Source of the DNA: Euphorbia lathyris
Lineage: Eukaryota; Streptophyta; Magnoliopsida; Malpighiales; Euphorbiaceae
Direction of reading: 5' to 3'
NCBI RefSeq assembly: GCF_963576675.1
Contig: NC_088912.1
Span: 100,903,895 to 100,967,894, forward strand
Length of the DNA: 64,000 nt
Under the pieces are notes generated by a model. The model worked only from the letters and a program-made list of their open reading frames with translations. It searched no databases and was not told the DNA's origin. This document shows, piece by piece, positions 34,410-48,500 of this stretch (positions are counted from its first letter, which is position 1; every line of letters begins with the position of its first letter). The position numbers were made by a program, and so were the translations under genes.

Positions 34410-35824
34410 ATGGCAACTAGTTATAACTATTCTCTTAAGATGCTCGAAGTTTCCCGAGTTACTCCATTCACCAACTCCGCAACACGTCTTGTTGAATTAT
34501 CTTTCCCTCTTACATATTTTGATATGTCTTGGGTTAAGTTCTTTCCTATTGAGCGACTATTTTTCTATCAACTCGCCCAACATGAGTCAACTCGCACTTT
34601 CTTTAAGTCAGTATTACTTCCTAAACTTAAGCATTCTCTTTCCCTCACTCTAACCCATTTCCTTCCAATAGCAGGAAATATCATATGGCCCGTCGGTATA
34701 GAGAAACCATATGTCCTCTACGCTCCAAACGACGGTGTTTCACTTGTAGTTTCCGAGTCTAACTCTGACTTCAACTGTCTGAGTCAGAATGAAATGCACG
34801 AAGCAATAGCTTTACATCCATACGTTCCCGAGTTACCCGTTTCTGACTCGAAAGCTGCCATTATCGCCTTTCAAATAACATTTTTTCCAAGTCAAGGCTT
34901 CTCTATAGGCATATCTTCTCACCATGCAATGTTCGATGGAAAAAGCATTGCCATGTTTATGAAATCATGGGCGCATATTTGCAAAGATAATTGTGATGAG
35001 ACAACATTGTTACCAGTTGAGCTAACTCCTGTTTTTGATCGAACGGTTGTTGATGAGCCACAAGGATTGGGCATGTTTACTTGAAAAATATGTTTTCGAG
35101 TTCGGATTCAAACCCGAGAAACTTAAAACCTCCACAAGTAATAAGGGATGTGGAAAACTTAGTACGAGCAAATTATGAGCTTTCGCCACAAGACATAACC
35201 AATCTCCGGCGGAAACTTGTTTCTGAGCAAAACCAAAAAGAAGAAGAAGATTCAAAGCGTATGCATTTATCATCATTTGTTCTTTCCTATGCTTATCTAA
35301 TTGTAACCATTGTTAAAGCAAAACATTGGGAAAGAAAAGGAAAAGTGGGATTTGGGTTTGCAGCCGAATGTAGATCCCGTTTGAACCCTCCATTACCCAC
35401 GAATTACTTCGGAAACTGTGTCGTTGGAAGCATAGGATTGGTCGATACAGAAACAGTCCTTGACAAAAATGGGACTGCCTCCGTCGCCAATGAGCTTAGC
35501 GAGATGATAAAAGGGTTAGAGACGAGAGTGAAGAACATGAGTGTTGAGCGAGAAATTGAAAATACTTTGAAATGGAAATACATTGAGCAGGTTGCTGATG
35601 TTGTGATCGGAGTTGCCGGGTCACCTAGGTTTGAGATTTATGGAACAGATTTCGGATGGGGGAAACCGAAGAAGATCCAAGTTGTATCCATAGATAGGAA
35701 CGTATCGATTTCTATGGCCGAGAGTAGAGATTCAAATGGAGGATTGGAGGTTGGTTTAGCTTTGAAGAAGAGTGAAATAGAGATGTTTGCTTTTCTATTT
35801 GCTAATGGGCTTAAATATATGTAA
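34410..35824 (+). pseudogene. BAHD acyltransferase copy with 1-bp frameshift (malonyltransferase-like)
   Basis: Paralogue of 13820-15235 with about 98-99% nucleotide identity by eye. The first frame (34410-35084) contains the HAMFD catalytic motif (172-176) and runs to GLGMF, where a run of four T in the intact gene is three T here (about 35076-35079), giving a stop at once. The second frame (35081-35824) carries the rest, with YFGNC and DFGWGKP intact. All motifs survive and no other stop is seen, so this is either a very young pseudogene or an assembly error in a T run. As written, the product would end near residue 224 and lack the C-terminal domain. Amino-acid changes from the intact copy include V to L at residue 50 and K to E at 98. 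Confidence 0.92.
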
Positions 35825-36461
35825 GCTAAATGAAATAACTTAAATTTATAGTTAGATAATTAATTCTAGCTTATTGTATCAGTTGAATTCAAAAAATAAA
35901 TACAGCTTGCAAACATTATTTTTCATTTTCATGAAGTATCAATTATGATATTCATCTTTGTATTTTCTTAGTATCATAGCTAAGGTTCAATATAACATTT
36001 CAAAGTGTTTTTGGTTTTCCCAAAAGAGACATGAGGGAAGCTATTTACATTATGAGAGATCAAACATAAAATGTGGAAGGATCACTTTTAGTACTGGATC
36101 AAAATTCATTAGCAAACAATTCTCAAAGTTTGCACAGATTGCACACAAGCTAAAAGGTAGAATGAAAAATAGAGTTTAAGCTATGCTTCATCTAATTAGA
36201 ATTAGAACTATTAGTCATATATAAGGTGTAGATATGAGACCCTTTAATAAGGTTTTCTGACTATGTAATATGACTTCGTCACAGTACGTGTAAGCACCCT
36301 CTTTATAAATATTATTACAAAGTGATTTTTAAGTAATGTGGGATGCAGCACTGGTAGCCACGGATTACTTCCTCGCCCACCAACTTCTGCCTGGTTCGTC
36401 CTGAACCACAAATTATACGTGGAGAGTCGGCTCTGGTTCATCAATGTGCCTATGTAAATAG
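35825..36461. other. 3' flank of BAHD copy (block 2)
   Basis: By eye identical to 15236-15872. Same LTR-end-like remnant at about 36260-36450. No gene. Confidence 0.4.
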
Positions 36462-36470
36462 GCATTATCA

Positions 36471-36811
36471 AGAATAAATTACAGCCATGGTTACTGAACC
36501 TTACCTAATTTCACAATATGACCACTTAATTTCAAAAGTAACATAAAAGTCATTAAATTTTACACTTTGTTGCATTGATGGCCACTGTTACCCTTAGTCC
36601 ACATTTTTTATCTTTGACTTCTTCCTCAATAGATTAACTTCTGGCTTTCCACCAATTTAGCCTCTCATCCTTGTTGTTTCACACTTTCAACTATTTCTCT
36701 CTGTATAATTTTCTTTCTCCTCTCTTTCTCTCTATTCTCTCCTCACATTTACTATGTTTTTTCCACTTAACTAAGACAGAAGCCTGTTATTGTTTGTCTT
36801 TGCAGTGCAAT
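36471..36811. mobile_element. Left part of split MULE-type MITE (block 2 copy)
   Basis: Same as 15882-16222: AGAATAAATTACAG start preceded by GCATTATCA (36462-36470), interrupted by the LTR at 36812. Its right end is the one at 58165. Confidence 0.7.
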
Positions 36812-39504
36812 TGTCACATCCGTGTCCCTAATTTTAGTTATTATACCCTAATATTATGTTATATTTATTTATATTTATTGATTGGACAGTTAATTAAGTA
36901 TTATGGATATATTTTGGAGGCTAATTTCATGCTTTAAGTGTAAAATTAAAAGTTTAGGGTAAGTTTTAAAAGAAGTTAAATTTTAGAGGGATCAAAAGGG
37001 AGATTTTCCCTTATTGGGAACATAAATCTCTATGTTCTAGGCATGAATTTCGTGCATCATAATTCCAAGGCTTTTGTTTTTGGATGAATTCCCAAATTCA
37101 TCATCCTCATTTCATCTCCTTCATTCAAACACCCAAATTCACCTAGTTTTGATCATACTTTGATATCTAGAGATTGAACCGTTGGATCGAGCTGATTTTT
37201 TTACAGTAGGTTCTAGACATCCTAATACACATTAATAGGTTCTAGACATCCTAATACACATCGTGGTCGGTGTGATTTTGATTTGGAGATTCCTACATAG
37301 GGTTCGACCTAGGCAGATTATGGTGGTGGGTTTGAGGTTTTAATGTGTTTTTCTCTCAATTAGTGCTAAAGTGAGTAACTATCAACTACCCTTTTGAGTT
37401 TTTATGTATATATATGTATATATACCTCTATATTTTTCAGAAAACTGAATTTTTGTGGTGATTTTTGACATGCATTTGATTAATTGGAGTTTTTATGAAT
37501 TAGTTTTTAACATGAGCTTAAAGTTAAGTTCAAGTAATTATATATGTATTTGCATGTCAATTTCAACCTATAATATATGTTTATGTATACATGATTTGAG
37601 TTTGGTTTTGATGAACTTAGTATATTTGATTAATATTTGTGTAAGATTTGATATTTTAAAGAGTAAATGAGTGGTTTTCTATAAATTTATTTCTCAAGGT
37701 AAATTTGAGTTTTAATTAAAGGTTGTTAAAATATTAATTTTGATGAAATTATGATTTATTGAAATAAACTCTATATATGATGATTATGTGTTTATTTTTA
37801 AGAAATTGAAGTTAGTATTGATAATATATTTTTAAATTATTTATTGGTGATTTTAGTACAATTTTGGTTTATGATCGAATATTTTGGAAATTGACTGAGA
37901 AAAGTACTTGGAAACTTTATGATGTTGATTTATGATATATTTTTTATTTTAAGTTATATTATGAAATTATAATGTTTTTAGTATCCATCAAGAGAAATCC
38001 GGATAGGTGGCTTTAATTAAAGTCCGTATTTAGTGAGAAATACGGCATGTGTACACAGTTGAAAGACCTATCGGGTATGGCAAAGAAGTGTTGAGTAAGA
38101 TCATGCGGGATAGGCAAATTATGAGATATCTCGATTATATTATATTGTGGGGATTGATACATATGGGGATTATCTCTCGGATGGATACGGTTTGTGAAAT
38201 ATTTATTGAGATACGATTTATGAAGTATTTATCGAGATATGATTTTTGAAGTATTTATTGATATACGATTTGTGATGAATTTATTAATATACAGTTGATG
38301 AAGTATTTTATTAAAATACAGTTTATTGATATACGGTTTATGAAATATTTATTGAGATACAGTTTATGAGGTATTTATCTAAATACGATTTATGAAGTAT
38401 TTTATAGTAATACGATTTATGAAGTATTTATTGATTTACGGTTGATTTGAGTAAATGGTTAATTACGAACCTATTTATTTTGTATAGTTGAGATTTTAAA
38501 CAAATAAAATATATATAGCTATTTTGGATATGAGTTTTATATTAAGTATTTTAATACAGTGATTTACGTTTTGACTATGTGTGGTATTTGAGTAATGATA
38601 GCAAGCTTGATATTTTAAATTGCATATTTGGATAAAGGTACTATTTTGAGTATTTTATTATGGTTTAATCCATAAAAAGATCATTTTTAAGAATATGAAT
38701 TTTATGTGATGCATTTTCAGAATTTAAAAAATATATATAGTTATTTTGAGTATAAGTAATTTATGTAGTTGATAATTGCTTACTGAGATTTTTGTCTCAC
38801 GTTTTAAATATTTTAATGTTTTAGGTGAGATTGATGAGTGGCTAATACTACGACCCCCAGCAAGGACTTTGTCAAGGGACCTTTCGAGTGTCCTTATATA
38901 AGATTACCAAGATTTCCTCTCTAAGTGATGTCGCATTCCCATTTTCACACGACTTGGAAGATTGTACAATGCTCAAGTCAAGGCTCTGGGCAACGAGTAG
39001 GTTAGAGCCTTGACTTACTATTTTTTTAGTAAAGCGTGCCATATATATTGAGGGAAGGGAAAAAGGGCTCTCTTTCCTCGCCCGATGGTAGAGGTCGATC
39101 CCCTATCACCTTCGGTGCCTCCTTGTGGTCCTTCTCTTTAGCTTTTCCTCGGCCGTCTAGTTGATAGGCCACTTTCCACATGAGAAAGGAGCCTAAGGTT
39201 AAGCGGAAAAGAGCAAGGTATAGGAGAAGTTACTGGTTAATAGACAAGGTTAAAGTGTCAAGTCATTGACTTTGTCCTTAGTTAGGACATTTGCCTCTCA
39301 TTTGGAGATTTGATTGTATTGGGTAATATTTTAGGACTTGAATGTAGTAGAAATATGGATTTATTTTATAATATATCTAAAGGAATTCTTGAAAAGTGTG
39401 ATATTTATAATATTTGGATAATTTGGAGACTAGTAAGTGTTGATTGTGATCTTTCTATTTTCACGCCCGATGCCGATTGAGGTCGTTTTGGGTCGGGTGT
39501 GACA
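36812..39504 (+). mobile_element. 5' LTR of retroelement, block 2 (with 378-bp insert)
   Basis: TGTCACATCC start and TGTGACA end followed by a PBS. It retains both copies of the GGTTCTAGACATCC direct repeat (about 37210-37260) that block 1 has partly lost. Its extra length is due to the 378-bp insert at 38831-39208. Confidence 0.87.
38831..39208. other. 378-bp GC-richer insert in LTR, origin unknown (possibly organellar)
   Basis: It interrupts AGGTGAGA/AAGAGCAAGG, which is contiguous in other units. It is visibly richer in G and C than its surroundings, has no terminal inverted repeat and no clear target duplication. It contains a hairpin with a 13-bp perfect stem, AAGTCAAGGCTCT (38975-38987) and its complement at 39004-39016. 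Composition and hairpin resemble plant mitochondrial intergenic DNA, but that is a guess. The same insert is in the unit at 43409-43786. Confidence 0.6.
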
Positions 39505-42500
39505 GTTTGGTATCAGAGCCCTAGGTTAAATTCTTCGGACCTAAGATTGATAGTAATTGAGGAATATTGATATTTGGTGATACCTAATAAATAATTGATA
39601 GTGATTGAGGAATATGAATATTTGGTGATAGCTAAGAAATAATTGATAGTAATTGAGGAATATGGATAATTGGTGATAGTTAAGAAATAATTTGAAATTT
39701 TTGAGGATTTGAGTAACTAGTTAGTAAACATCCTAATACACATTGTGGTCGGTGTGATTTTGATTTGGAGATTCCTACATAGGGTTCGACCTAGGCAGAT
39801 TATGGTGGTGGGTTTGAGGTTTTAATGTGTTTTTCTCTCAATTAGTGCTAAATTAACAATCAACTACCCTTTTGAGTTTTTATGTATATATATGTACATA
39901 TAACTTTATATTTTTCAGAAAACTGAATTTTTGTGGTGATTTTTGACATGCACTTGATTAATTGGGGTTTTTATGAATTAGTTTTTAACATGAGCTTAAA
40001 GTTAAGTTCAAGAAATTATATATGTATTTGCATGTCAATTTCAACCTATAATATATGTTTATGTATACATGATTTGAGTTTGGTTTTGATGAACTTAGTA
40101 TATTTGATTAATATTTGTGTAAGATTTGATATTTTAAAGAGTAAATGAGTGGTTTTCTATAAATTTATTTCTCAAGGTAAATTTGAGTTTTAATTAAAGG
40201 TTGTTAAAATATTAATTTTGATGAAATTATGATTTATTGAAATAAACTCTATATATGATGATTATGTGTTTATTTTTAAGAAATTGAAGTTAGTATTGAT
40301 AATATATTTTTAAATTATTTATTGGTGATTTTAGTACAATTATGGTTTATGATTGAATATTTTGAAAATTGACTAAGAAAAGTACTTTGAAACTTTATGA
40401 TGTTGATTTATGATATATTTTTTATTTTAAGTTATATTATGAAATTAGAATGTTTTTAGTATCCATCAAATGTAATCCGGATATGTGGCTTTAATTAAAG
40501 TCTGTATTTAATGAGAAATACGGCATTTGTACACAGTTGAAAGACCTATCGGGTATGGCAAAGAAGTGTTGAGTAAGACCATGCGGGATAGGCAAATCAT
40601 GAGATATCTCGATTATATTATATTGTGGGGATTGATACATATGGGGATTATCTCTCGGATGGATACGGTTTGTGAAATATTTATTGAGATACGATTTATG
40701 AAGTATTTATCGATATATGATTTTTGAAGTATTTATTGATATACGATTTGTGATGAATTTATTAATATACAGTTGATGAAGTATTTTATTAAAATACTGT
40801 TTATTGATATACGGTTTATGAAATATTTATTGAGATACAGTTTATGAGGTATTTATCTAAATACGATTTATGAAGTATTTTATCGTAATACGATTTATGA
40901 AGTATTTATTGATTTACGGTTGATTTGAGTAAATGGTTAATTACGAACCTATTTATTTTGTATAGTTGAGATTTTAAACAAATAAAATATATATAGCTAT
41001 TTTGGATATGAGTTTTATATTAAGTATTTTAATACAGTGATTTACGTTTTGACTATGTGTGGTATTTGAGTAATGATAGCAAGCTTGATATTTTAAATTG
41101 CATATTTGGATAAAGGTACTATTTTGAGTATTTTATTATGGTTTAATCCATAAAAAGATCATTTTTAAGAATATGAATTTTATGTGATGCATTTTGAGAA
41201 TTTAAAATATATATATAGTTATTTTGAGTATAAGTAATTTATGTAGTTGATAATTGCTTACTGAGATTTTTGTCTCACGTTTTAAATGTTTTAATGTTTT
41301 AGGTGAGAAAGAGCAAGGTATAGGAGAAGTTACTGGTTGATAGACAAGGTTAAAGTGTCAAGTCATTGACTTTGTCCTTAGTTAGGACATTTGCCTCTCA
41401 TTTGGAGATTTGATTGTATTGGGTAATATTTTAGCACTTGAATGTAGAAGAAATATGGATTTATTTTATAATATATCTAAAGGAATTCTTGAAAAGTGTG
41501 ATATTTATAATATTTGGATAATTTGGAGACTAGTAAGTGTTGATTGTGATCTTTCTATTTTCACGCCCGATGCCGATTGAGGTCGTTTTGGGTCGGGTGT
41601 GACAGTTTGGTATCAGAGCCCTAGGTTAAATTCTTCGGACCTAAGGTTGATAGTAATTGAGGAATATTGATATTTGGTGATACCTAATAAATAATTGATA
41701 GTGATTGAGGAATATGAATATTTGGTGATAGCTAAGAAATAATTGATAGTAATTGAGGAATATGGATAATTGGTGATAGTTAAGGAATAGTTTGAAAATT
41801 TTGAGGATTTGAGTAACTAGTTAGTAGACATCCTAATGCACATTGTCGGTGTGATTTTGATTTGGAGATTCCTACATAGGGTTCGACCTAGGCAGATTAT
41901 GGTGGTGGGTTTGAGGTTTTAATGTGTTTTTCTCTCAATTAGTGCTAAAGTAAGTAACTATCAACTATCCTTTTGAGTTTTTATGTATATATATGTATAT
42001 ATAACTCTATATTTTTCAGAAAACTGAATTTTTGTGGTGATTTTTGACATGCATTTGATTAATTAGAGTTTTTATGAATTAGTTTTTAACATGAGCTTAA
42101 AGTTAAGTTCAAGTAATTATATATGTATTTGCATGTCAATTTCAACCTATAATATATGTTTATGTATACATGATTTGAGTTTGGTTTTGATGAACTTAGT
42201 ATATTTGATTAATATTTGTGTAAGATTTGATATTTTAAAGAGTAAATGAGTGGTTTTCTATAAATTTATTTCTCAATGTAAATTTGAGTTTTAATTAAAG
42301 GTTGTTAAAATATTAATTTTGATGAAATTATGATTTATTGAAATAAACTTCATATATGATGATTATGTGTTTATTTTTAAGAAATTGAAGTTAGTATTGA
42401 TAATATATTTTTAAATTATTTATTGGTGATTTTAGTACAATTATGGTTTATGATTGAATATTTTGGAAATTGACTGAGAAAAGTACTTGGAAACTTTATG

Positions 42501-45500
42501 ATGTTGATTTATGATATATTTTTTATTTTAAGTCATATTATGAAATTATAATGTTTTTAGTATCCATCAAGAGTAATCCGGATAGGTGGCTGTAATTAAA
42601 GTCCGTATTTAGTGAGAAATACGGCATGTGTACACAGTTGAAAGACCTATCAGGTATGGCAAAGAAGTGTTGAGTAAGACCATGCGGGATAGGCAAATCA
42701 TGAGATATCTCGATTATATTATATTGTGGGGATTGATACATATGGGGATTATCTCTCGGATGGATACGGTTTGTGAAATATTTATTGAGATACGATTTAT
42801 GAAGTATTTATCGAGATATGATTTTTGAAGTATTTATTGATATACGATTTGTGATGAATTTATTAATATACAGTTGATGAAGTATTTTATTAAAATACAG
42901 TTTACTGATATACGGTTTATGAAATATTTATTGAGATACAGTTTATGAGGTATTTATCTAAATACGATTTATGAAGTATTTTATCGTAATACGATTTATG
43001 AAGTATTTATTGATTTACGGTTGATTTGAGTAAATGGTTAATTACGAACCTATTTATTTTGTATAGTTGAGATTTTAAACAAATAAAATATATATAGCTA
43101 TTTTGGATATGAGTTTTATATTAAGTATTTTAATACAGTGATTTACGTTTTGACTATGTGTGGTATTTGAGTAATGATAGCAAGCTTGATATTTTAAATT
43201 GCATATTTGGATAAAGGTACTATTTTGAGTATTTTATTATGGTTTAATCCATAAAAAGATCATTTTTAAGAATATGAATTTTATGTGATGCATTTTCAGA
43301 ATTTAAAATATATATATAGTTATTTTGAGTATAAGTATTTATGTAGTTGATAATTGCTTACTGAGATTTTTGTCTCACGTTTTAAATGTTTTAATGTTTT
43401 AGGTGAGATTGATGAGTGGCTAATACTACGACCCCCAGCAAGGACTTTGTCAAGGGACCTTTCGAGTGTCCTTATATAAGATTACCAAGATTTCCTCTCT
43501 AAGTGATGTCGCATTCCCATTTTCACACGACTTGGAAGATTGTACAATGCTCAAGTCAAGGCTCTGGGCAACGAGTAGGTTAGAGCCTTGACTTACTATT
43601 TTTTTAGTAAAGCGTGCCATATATATTGAGGGAAGGGAAAAAGGGCTCTCTTTCCTCGCCCGATGGTAGAGGTCGATCCCCTATCACCTTCGGTGCCTCC
43701 TTGTGGTCCTTCTCTTTAGCTTTTCCTCGGCCGTCTAGTTGATAGGCCACTTTCCACATGAGAAAGGAGCCTAAGGTTAAGCGGAAAAGAGCAAGGTATA
43801 GGAGAAGTTACTGGTTAATAGACAAGGTTAAAGTGTCAAGTCATTGACTTTGTCCTTAGTTAGGACATTTGCCTCTCATTTGGAGATTTGATTGTATTGG
43901 GTAATATTTTAGGACTTGAATGTAGTAGAAATATGGATTTATTTTATAATATATCTAAAGGAATTCTTGAAAAGTGTGATATTTATAATATTTGGATAAT
44001 TTGGAGACTAGTAAGTGTTGATTGTGATCTTTCTATTTTCACGCCCGATGCCGATTGAGGTCGTTTTGGGTCGGGTGTGACAGTTTGGTATCAGAGCCCT
44101 AGGTTAAATTCTTCGGACCTAAGATTGATAGTAATTGAGGAATATTGATATTTGGTGATACCTAATAAATAATTGATAGTGATTGAGGAATATGAATATT
44201 TGGTGATAGCTAAGAAATAATTGATAGTAATTGAGGAATATGGATAATTGGTGATAGTTAAGAAATAATTTGAAATTTTTGAGGATTTGAGTAACTAGTT
44301 AGTAAACATCCTAATACACATTGTGGTCGGTGTGATTTTGATTTGGAGATTCCTACATAGGGTCGACCTAGGCAGATTATGGTGGTGGGTTTGAGGTTTT
44401 AATGTGTTTTTCTCTCAATTAGTGCTAAAGTAACAATCAACTACCCTTTTGAGTTTTTATGTATATATATGTACATATAACTCTATATTTTTCAGAAAAC
44501 TGAATTTTTGTGGTGATTTTTGACATGCATTTGATTAATTGGGGTTTTTATGAATTAGTTTTTAACATGAGCTTAAAGTTAAGTTCAAGTAATTATATAT
44601 GTATTTGCATGTCAATTTCAACCTATAATATATGTTTATGTATACATGATTTGAGTTTGGTTTTGATGAACTTAGTATATTTGATTAATATTTGTGTAAG
44701 ATTTGATATTTTAAAGAGTAAATGAGTGGTTTTCTATAAATTTATTTCTCAAGGTAAATTTGAGTTTTAATTAAAGGTTGTTAAAATATTAATTTTGATG
44801 AAATTATGATTTATTGAAATAAACTCTATATATGATGATTATGTGTTTATTTTTAAGAAATTGAAGTTAGTATTGATAATATATTTTTAAATTATTTATT
44901 GGTGATTTTAGTACAATTATGGTTTATGATTGAATATTTTGAAAATTGACTGAGAAAAGTACTTGGAAACTTTATGATGTTGATTTATGATATATTTTTT
45001 ATTTTAAGTTATATTATGAAATTATAATGTTTTTAGTATCCATCAAATGTAATCCGGATATGTGGCTTTAATTAAAGTCTGTATTTAGTGAGAAATACGG
45101 CATTTGTACACAGTTGAAAGACCTATCGGGTATGGCAAAGAAGTGTTGAGTAAGACCATGCGGGATAGGCAAATCATGAGATATCTCGATTATATTATAT
45201 TGTGGGGATTGATACATATGGGGATTATCTCTCGGATGGATACGGTTTGTGAAATATTTATTGAGATACGATTTATGAAGTATTTATCGAGATATGATTT
45301 TTGAAGTATTTATTGATATACGATTTGTGATGAATTTATTAATATACAGTTGATGAAGTATTTTATTAAAACACAGTTTATTGATATACGGTTTATGAAA
45401 TATTTATTGAGATACAGTTTATGAGGTATTTATCTAAATACGATTTATGAAGTATTTTATCGTAATACGATTTATGAAGTATTTATTGATTTACGGTTGA

Positions 45501-48500
45501 TTTGAGTAAATGGTTAATTACGAACCTATTTATTTTGTATAGTTGAGATTTTAAACAAATAAAATATATATAGCTATTTTGGATATGAGTTTTATATTAA
45601 GTATTTTAATACAGTGATTTACGTTTTGACTATGTGTGGTATTTGAGTAATGATAGCAAGCTTGATATTTTAAATTGCATATTTGGATAAATGTACTATT
45701 TTGAGTATTTTATTATGGTTTAATCCATAAAAAGATCATTTTTAAGAATATGAATTTTATGTGATGCATTTTGAGAATTTAAAATATATATATAGTTATT
45801 TTGAGTATAAGTAATTTATGTAGTTGATAATTGCTTACTGAGATTTTTGTCTCACGTTTTAAATGTTTTAATGTTTTAGGTGAGAAAGAGCAAGGTATAG
45901 GAGAAGTTACTGGTTGATAGACAAGGGTAAAGTGTCAAGTCATTGACTTTGTCCTTAGTTAGGACATTTGCCTCTCATTTGGAGATTTGATTGTATTGGG
46001 TAATATTTTAGCACTTGAATGTAGAAGAAATATGGATTTATTTTATAATATATCTAAAGGAATTCTTGAAAAGTGTGATATTTATAATATTTGGATAATT
46101 TGGAGACTAGTAAGTGTTGATTGTGATCTTTCTATTTTCACGCCCGATGCCGATTGAGGTCGTTTTGGGTCGGGTGTGACAGTTTGGTATCAGAGCCCTA
46201 GGTTAAATTCTTCGGACCTAAGGTTGATAGTAATTGAGGAATATTGATATTTGGTGATACCTAATAAATAATTGATAGTGATTGAGGAATATGAATATTT
46301 GGTGATAGCTAAGAAATAATTGATAGTAATTGAGGAATATGGATAATTGGTGATAGTTAAGGAATAGTTTGAAAATTTTGAGGATTTGAGTAACTAGTTA
46401 GTAGACATCCTAATGCACATTGTCGGTGTGATTTTGATTTGGAGATTCCTACATAGGGTTCGACCTAGGCAGATTATGGTGGTGGGTTTGAGGTTTTAAT
46501 GTGTTTTTCTCTCAATTAGTGCTAAAGTAAGTAACTATCAACTATCCTTTTGAGTTTTTATGTATATATATGTATATATAACTCTATATTTTTCAGAAAA
46601 CTGAATTTTTGTGGTGATTTTTGACATGCATTTGATTAATTGGAGTTTTTATGAATTAGTTCTTAACATGAGCTTAAAGTTAAGTTCAAGTAATTATATA
46701 TGTATTTGCATGTCAATTTCAACCTATAATATATGTTTATGTATACATGATTTGAGTTTGGTTTTGATGAACTTAGTATATTTGATTAATATTTGTGTAA
46801 GATTTGATATTTTAAAGAGTAAATGAGTGGTTTTCTATAAATTTATTTCTCAAGGTAAATTTGAGTTTTAATTAAAGGTTGTTAAAATATTAATTTTGAT
46901 GAAATTATGATTTATTGAAATAAACTCCATATATGATGATTATGTGTTTATTTTTAAGAAATTGAAGTTAGTATTGATAATATATTTTTAAATTATTTAT
47001 CGGTGATTTTAGTACAATTATGGTTTATGATTGAATATTTTGGAAATTGACTGAGAAAAGTACTTGGAAACTTTATGATGTTGATTTATGATATATTTTT
47101 TATTTTAAGTCATATTATGAAATTATAATGTTTTTAGTATCCATCAAGAGTAATCCGGATAGGTGGCTCTAATTAAAGTCTGTATTTAGTGAGAAATACG
47201 GCATGTGTACACAGTTGAAAGACCTATCAGGTATGGCAAAGAAGTGTTGAGTAAGACCATGCGGGATAGGCAAATCATGAGATATCTCGATTATATTATA
47301 TTGTGGGGATTGATACATATGGGGATTATCTCTCGGATGGATACGGTTTATGAAATATTTATTGAGATACGATTTATGAAGTATTTATCGAGATATGATT
47401 TTTGAAGTATTTATTGATATACGATTTGTGATGAATTTATTAATATACAGTTGATGAAGTGTTTTATTAAAATACAGTTTATTGATATACGGTTTATGAA
47501 ATATTTATTGAGATACAGTTTATGAGGTATTTATCTAAATACGATTTATGAAGTATTTTATCGTAATACGATTTATGAATTATTTATTGATTTACGGTTG
47601 ATTTGAGTAAATGGTTAATTACGAACCTATTTATTTTGTATAGTTGAGATTTTAAACAAATAAAATATATATAGCTATTTTGGATATGAGTTTTATATTA
47701 AGTATTTTAATACAGTGATTTACGTTTTGACTATGTGTGGTATTTGAGTAATGATAGCAAGCTTGATATTTTAAATTGCATATTTGGATAAATGTACTAT
47801 TTTGAGTATTTTATTATGGTTTAATCCATAAAAAGATCATTTTTAAGAATATGAATTTTATGTGATGCATTTTGAGAATTTAAAATATATATATAGTTAT
47901 TTTGAGTATAAGTAATTTATGTAGTTGATAATTGCTTACTGAGATTTTTGTCTCACGTTTTAAATGTTTTAATGTTTTAGGTGAGAAAGAGCAAGGTATA
48001 GGAGAAGTTACTGGTTGATAGACAAGGTTAAAGTGTCAAGTCATTGACTTTGTCCTTAGTTAGGACATTTGCCTCTCATTTGGAGATTTGATTGTATTGG
48101 GTAATATTTTAGCACTTGAATGTAGAAGAAATATGGATTTATTTTATAATATATCTAAAGGAATTCTTGAAAAGTGTGATATTTATAATATTTGGATAAT
48201 TTGGAGACTAGTAAGTGTTGATTGTGATCTTTCTATTTTCACGCCCGATGCCGATTGAGGTCGTTTTGGGTCGGGTGTGACAGTTTGGTATCAAAGCCCT
48301 AGGTTAAATTCTTCGGACCTAAGGTTGATAGTAATTGAGGAATATTGATATTTGGTGATACCTAATAAATAATTGATAGTGATTGAGGAATATGAATATT
48401 TGGTGATAGCTACGAAATAATTGATAGTAATTGAGGAATATGGATAATTGGTGATAGTTAAGGAATAGTTTGAAAATTTTGAGGATTTGAGTAACTAGTT

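Noticed and set aside
35070..35090. Programmed ribosomal frameshift in the second BAHD copy
   Set aside because: BAHD genes are not known to use frameshifting, the intact paralogue has the extra T, and a simple T-run deletion explains it.
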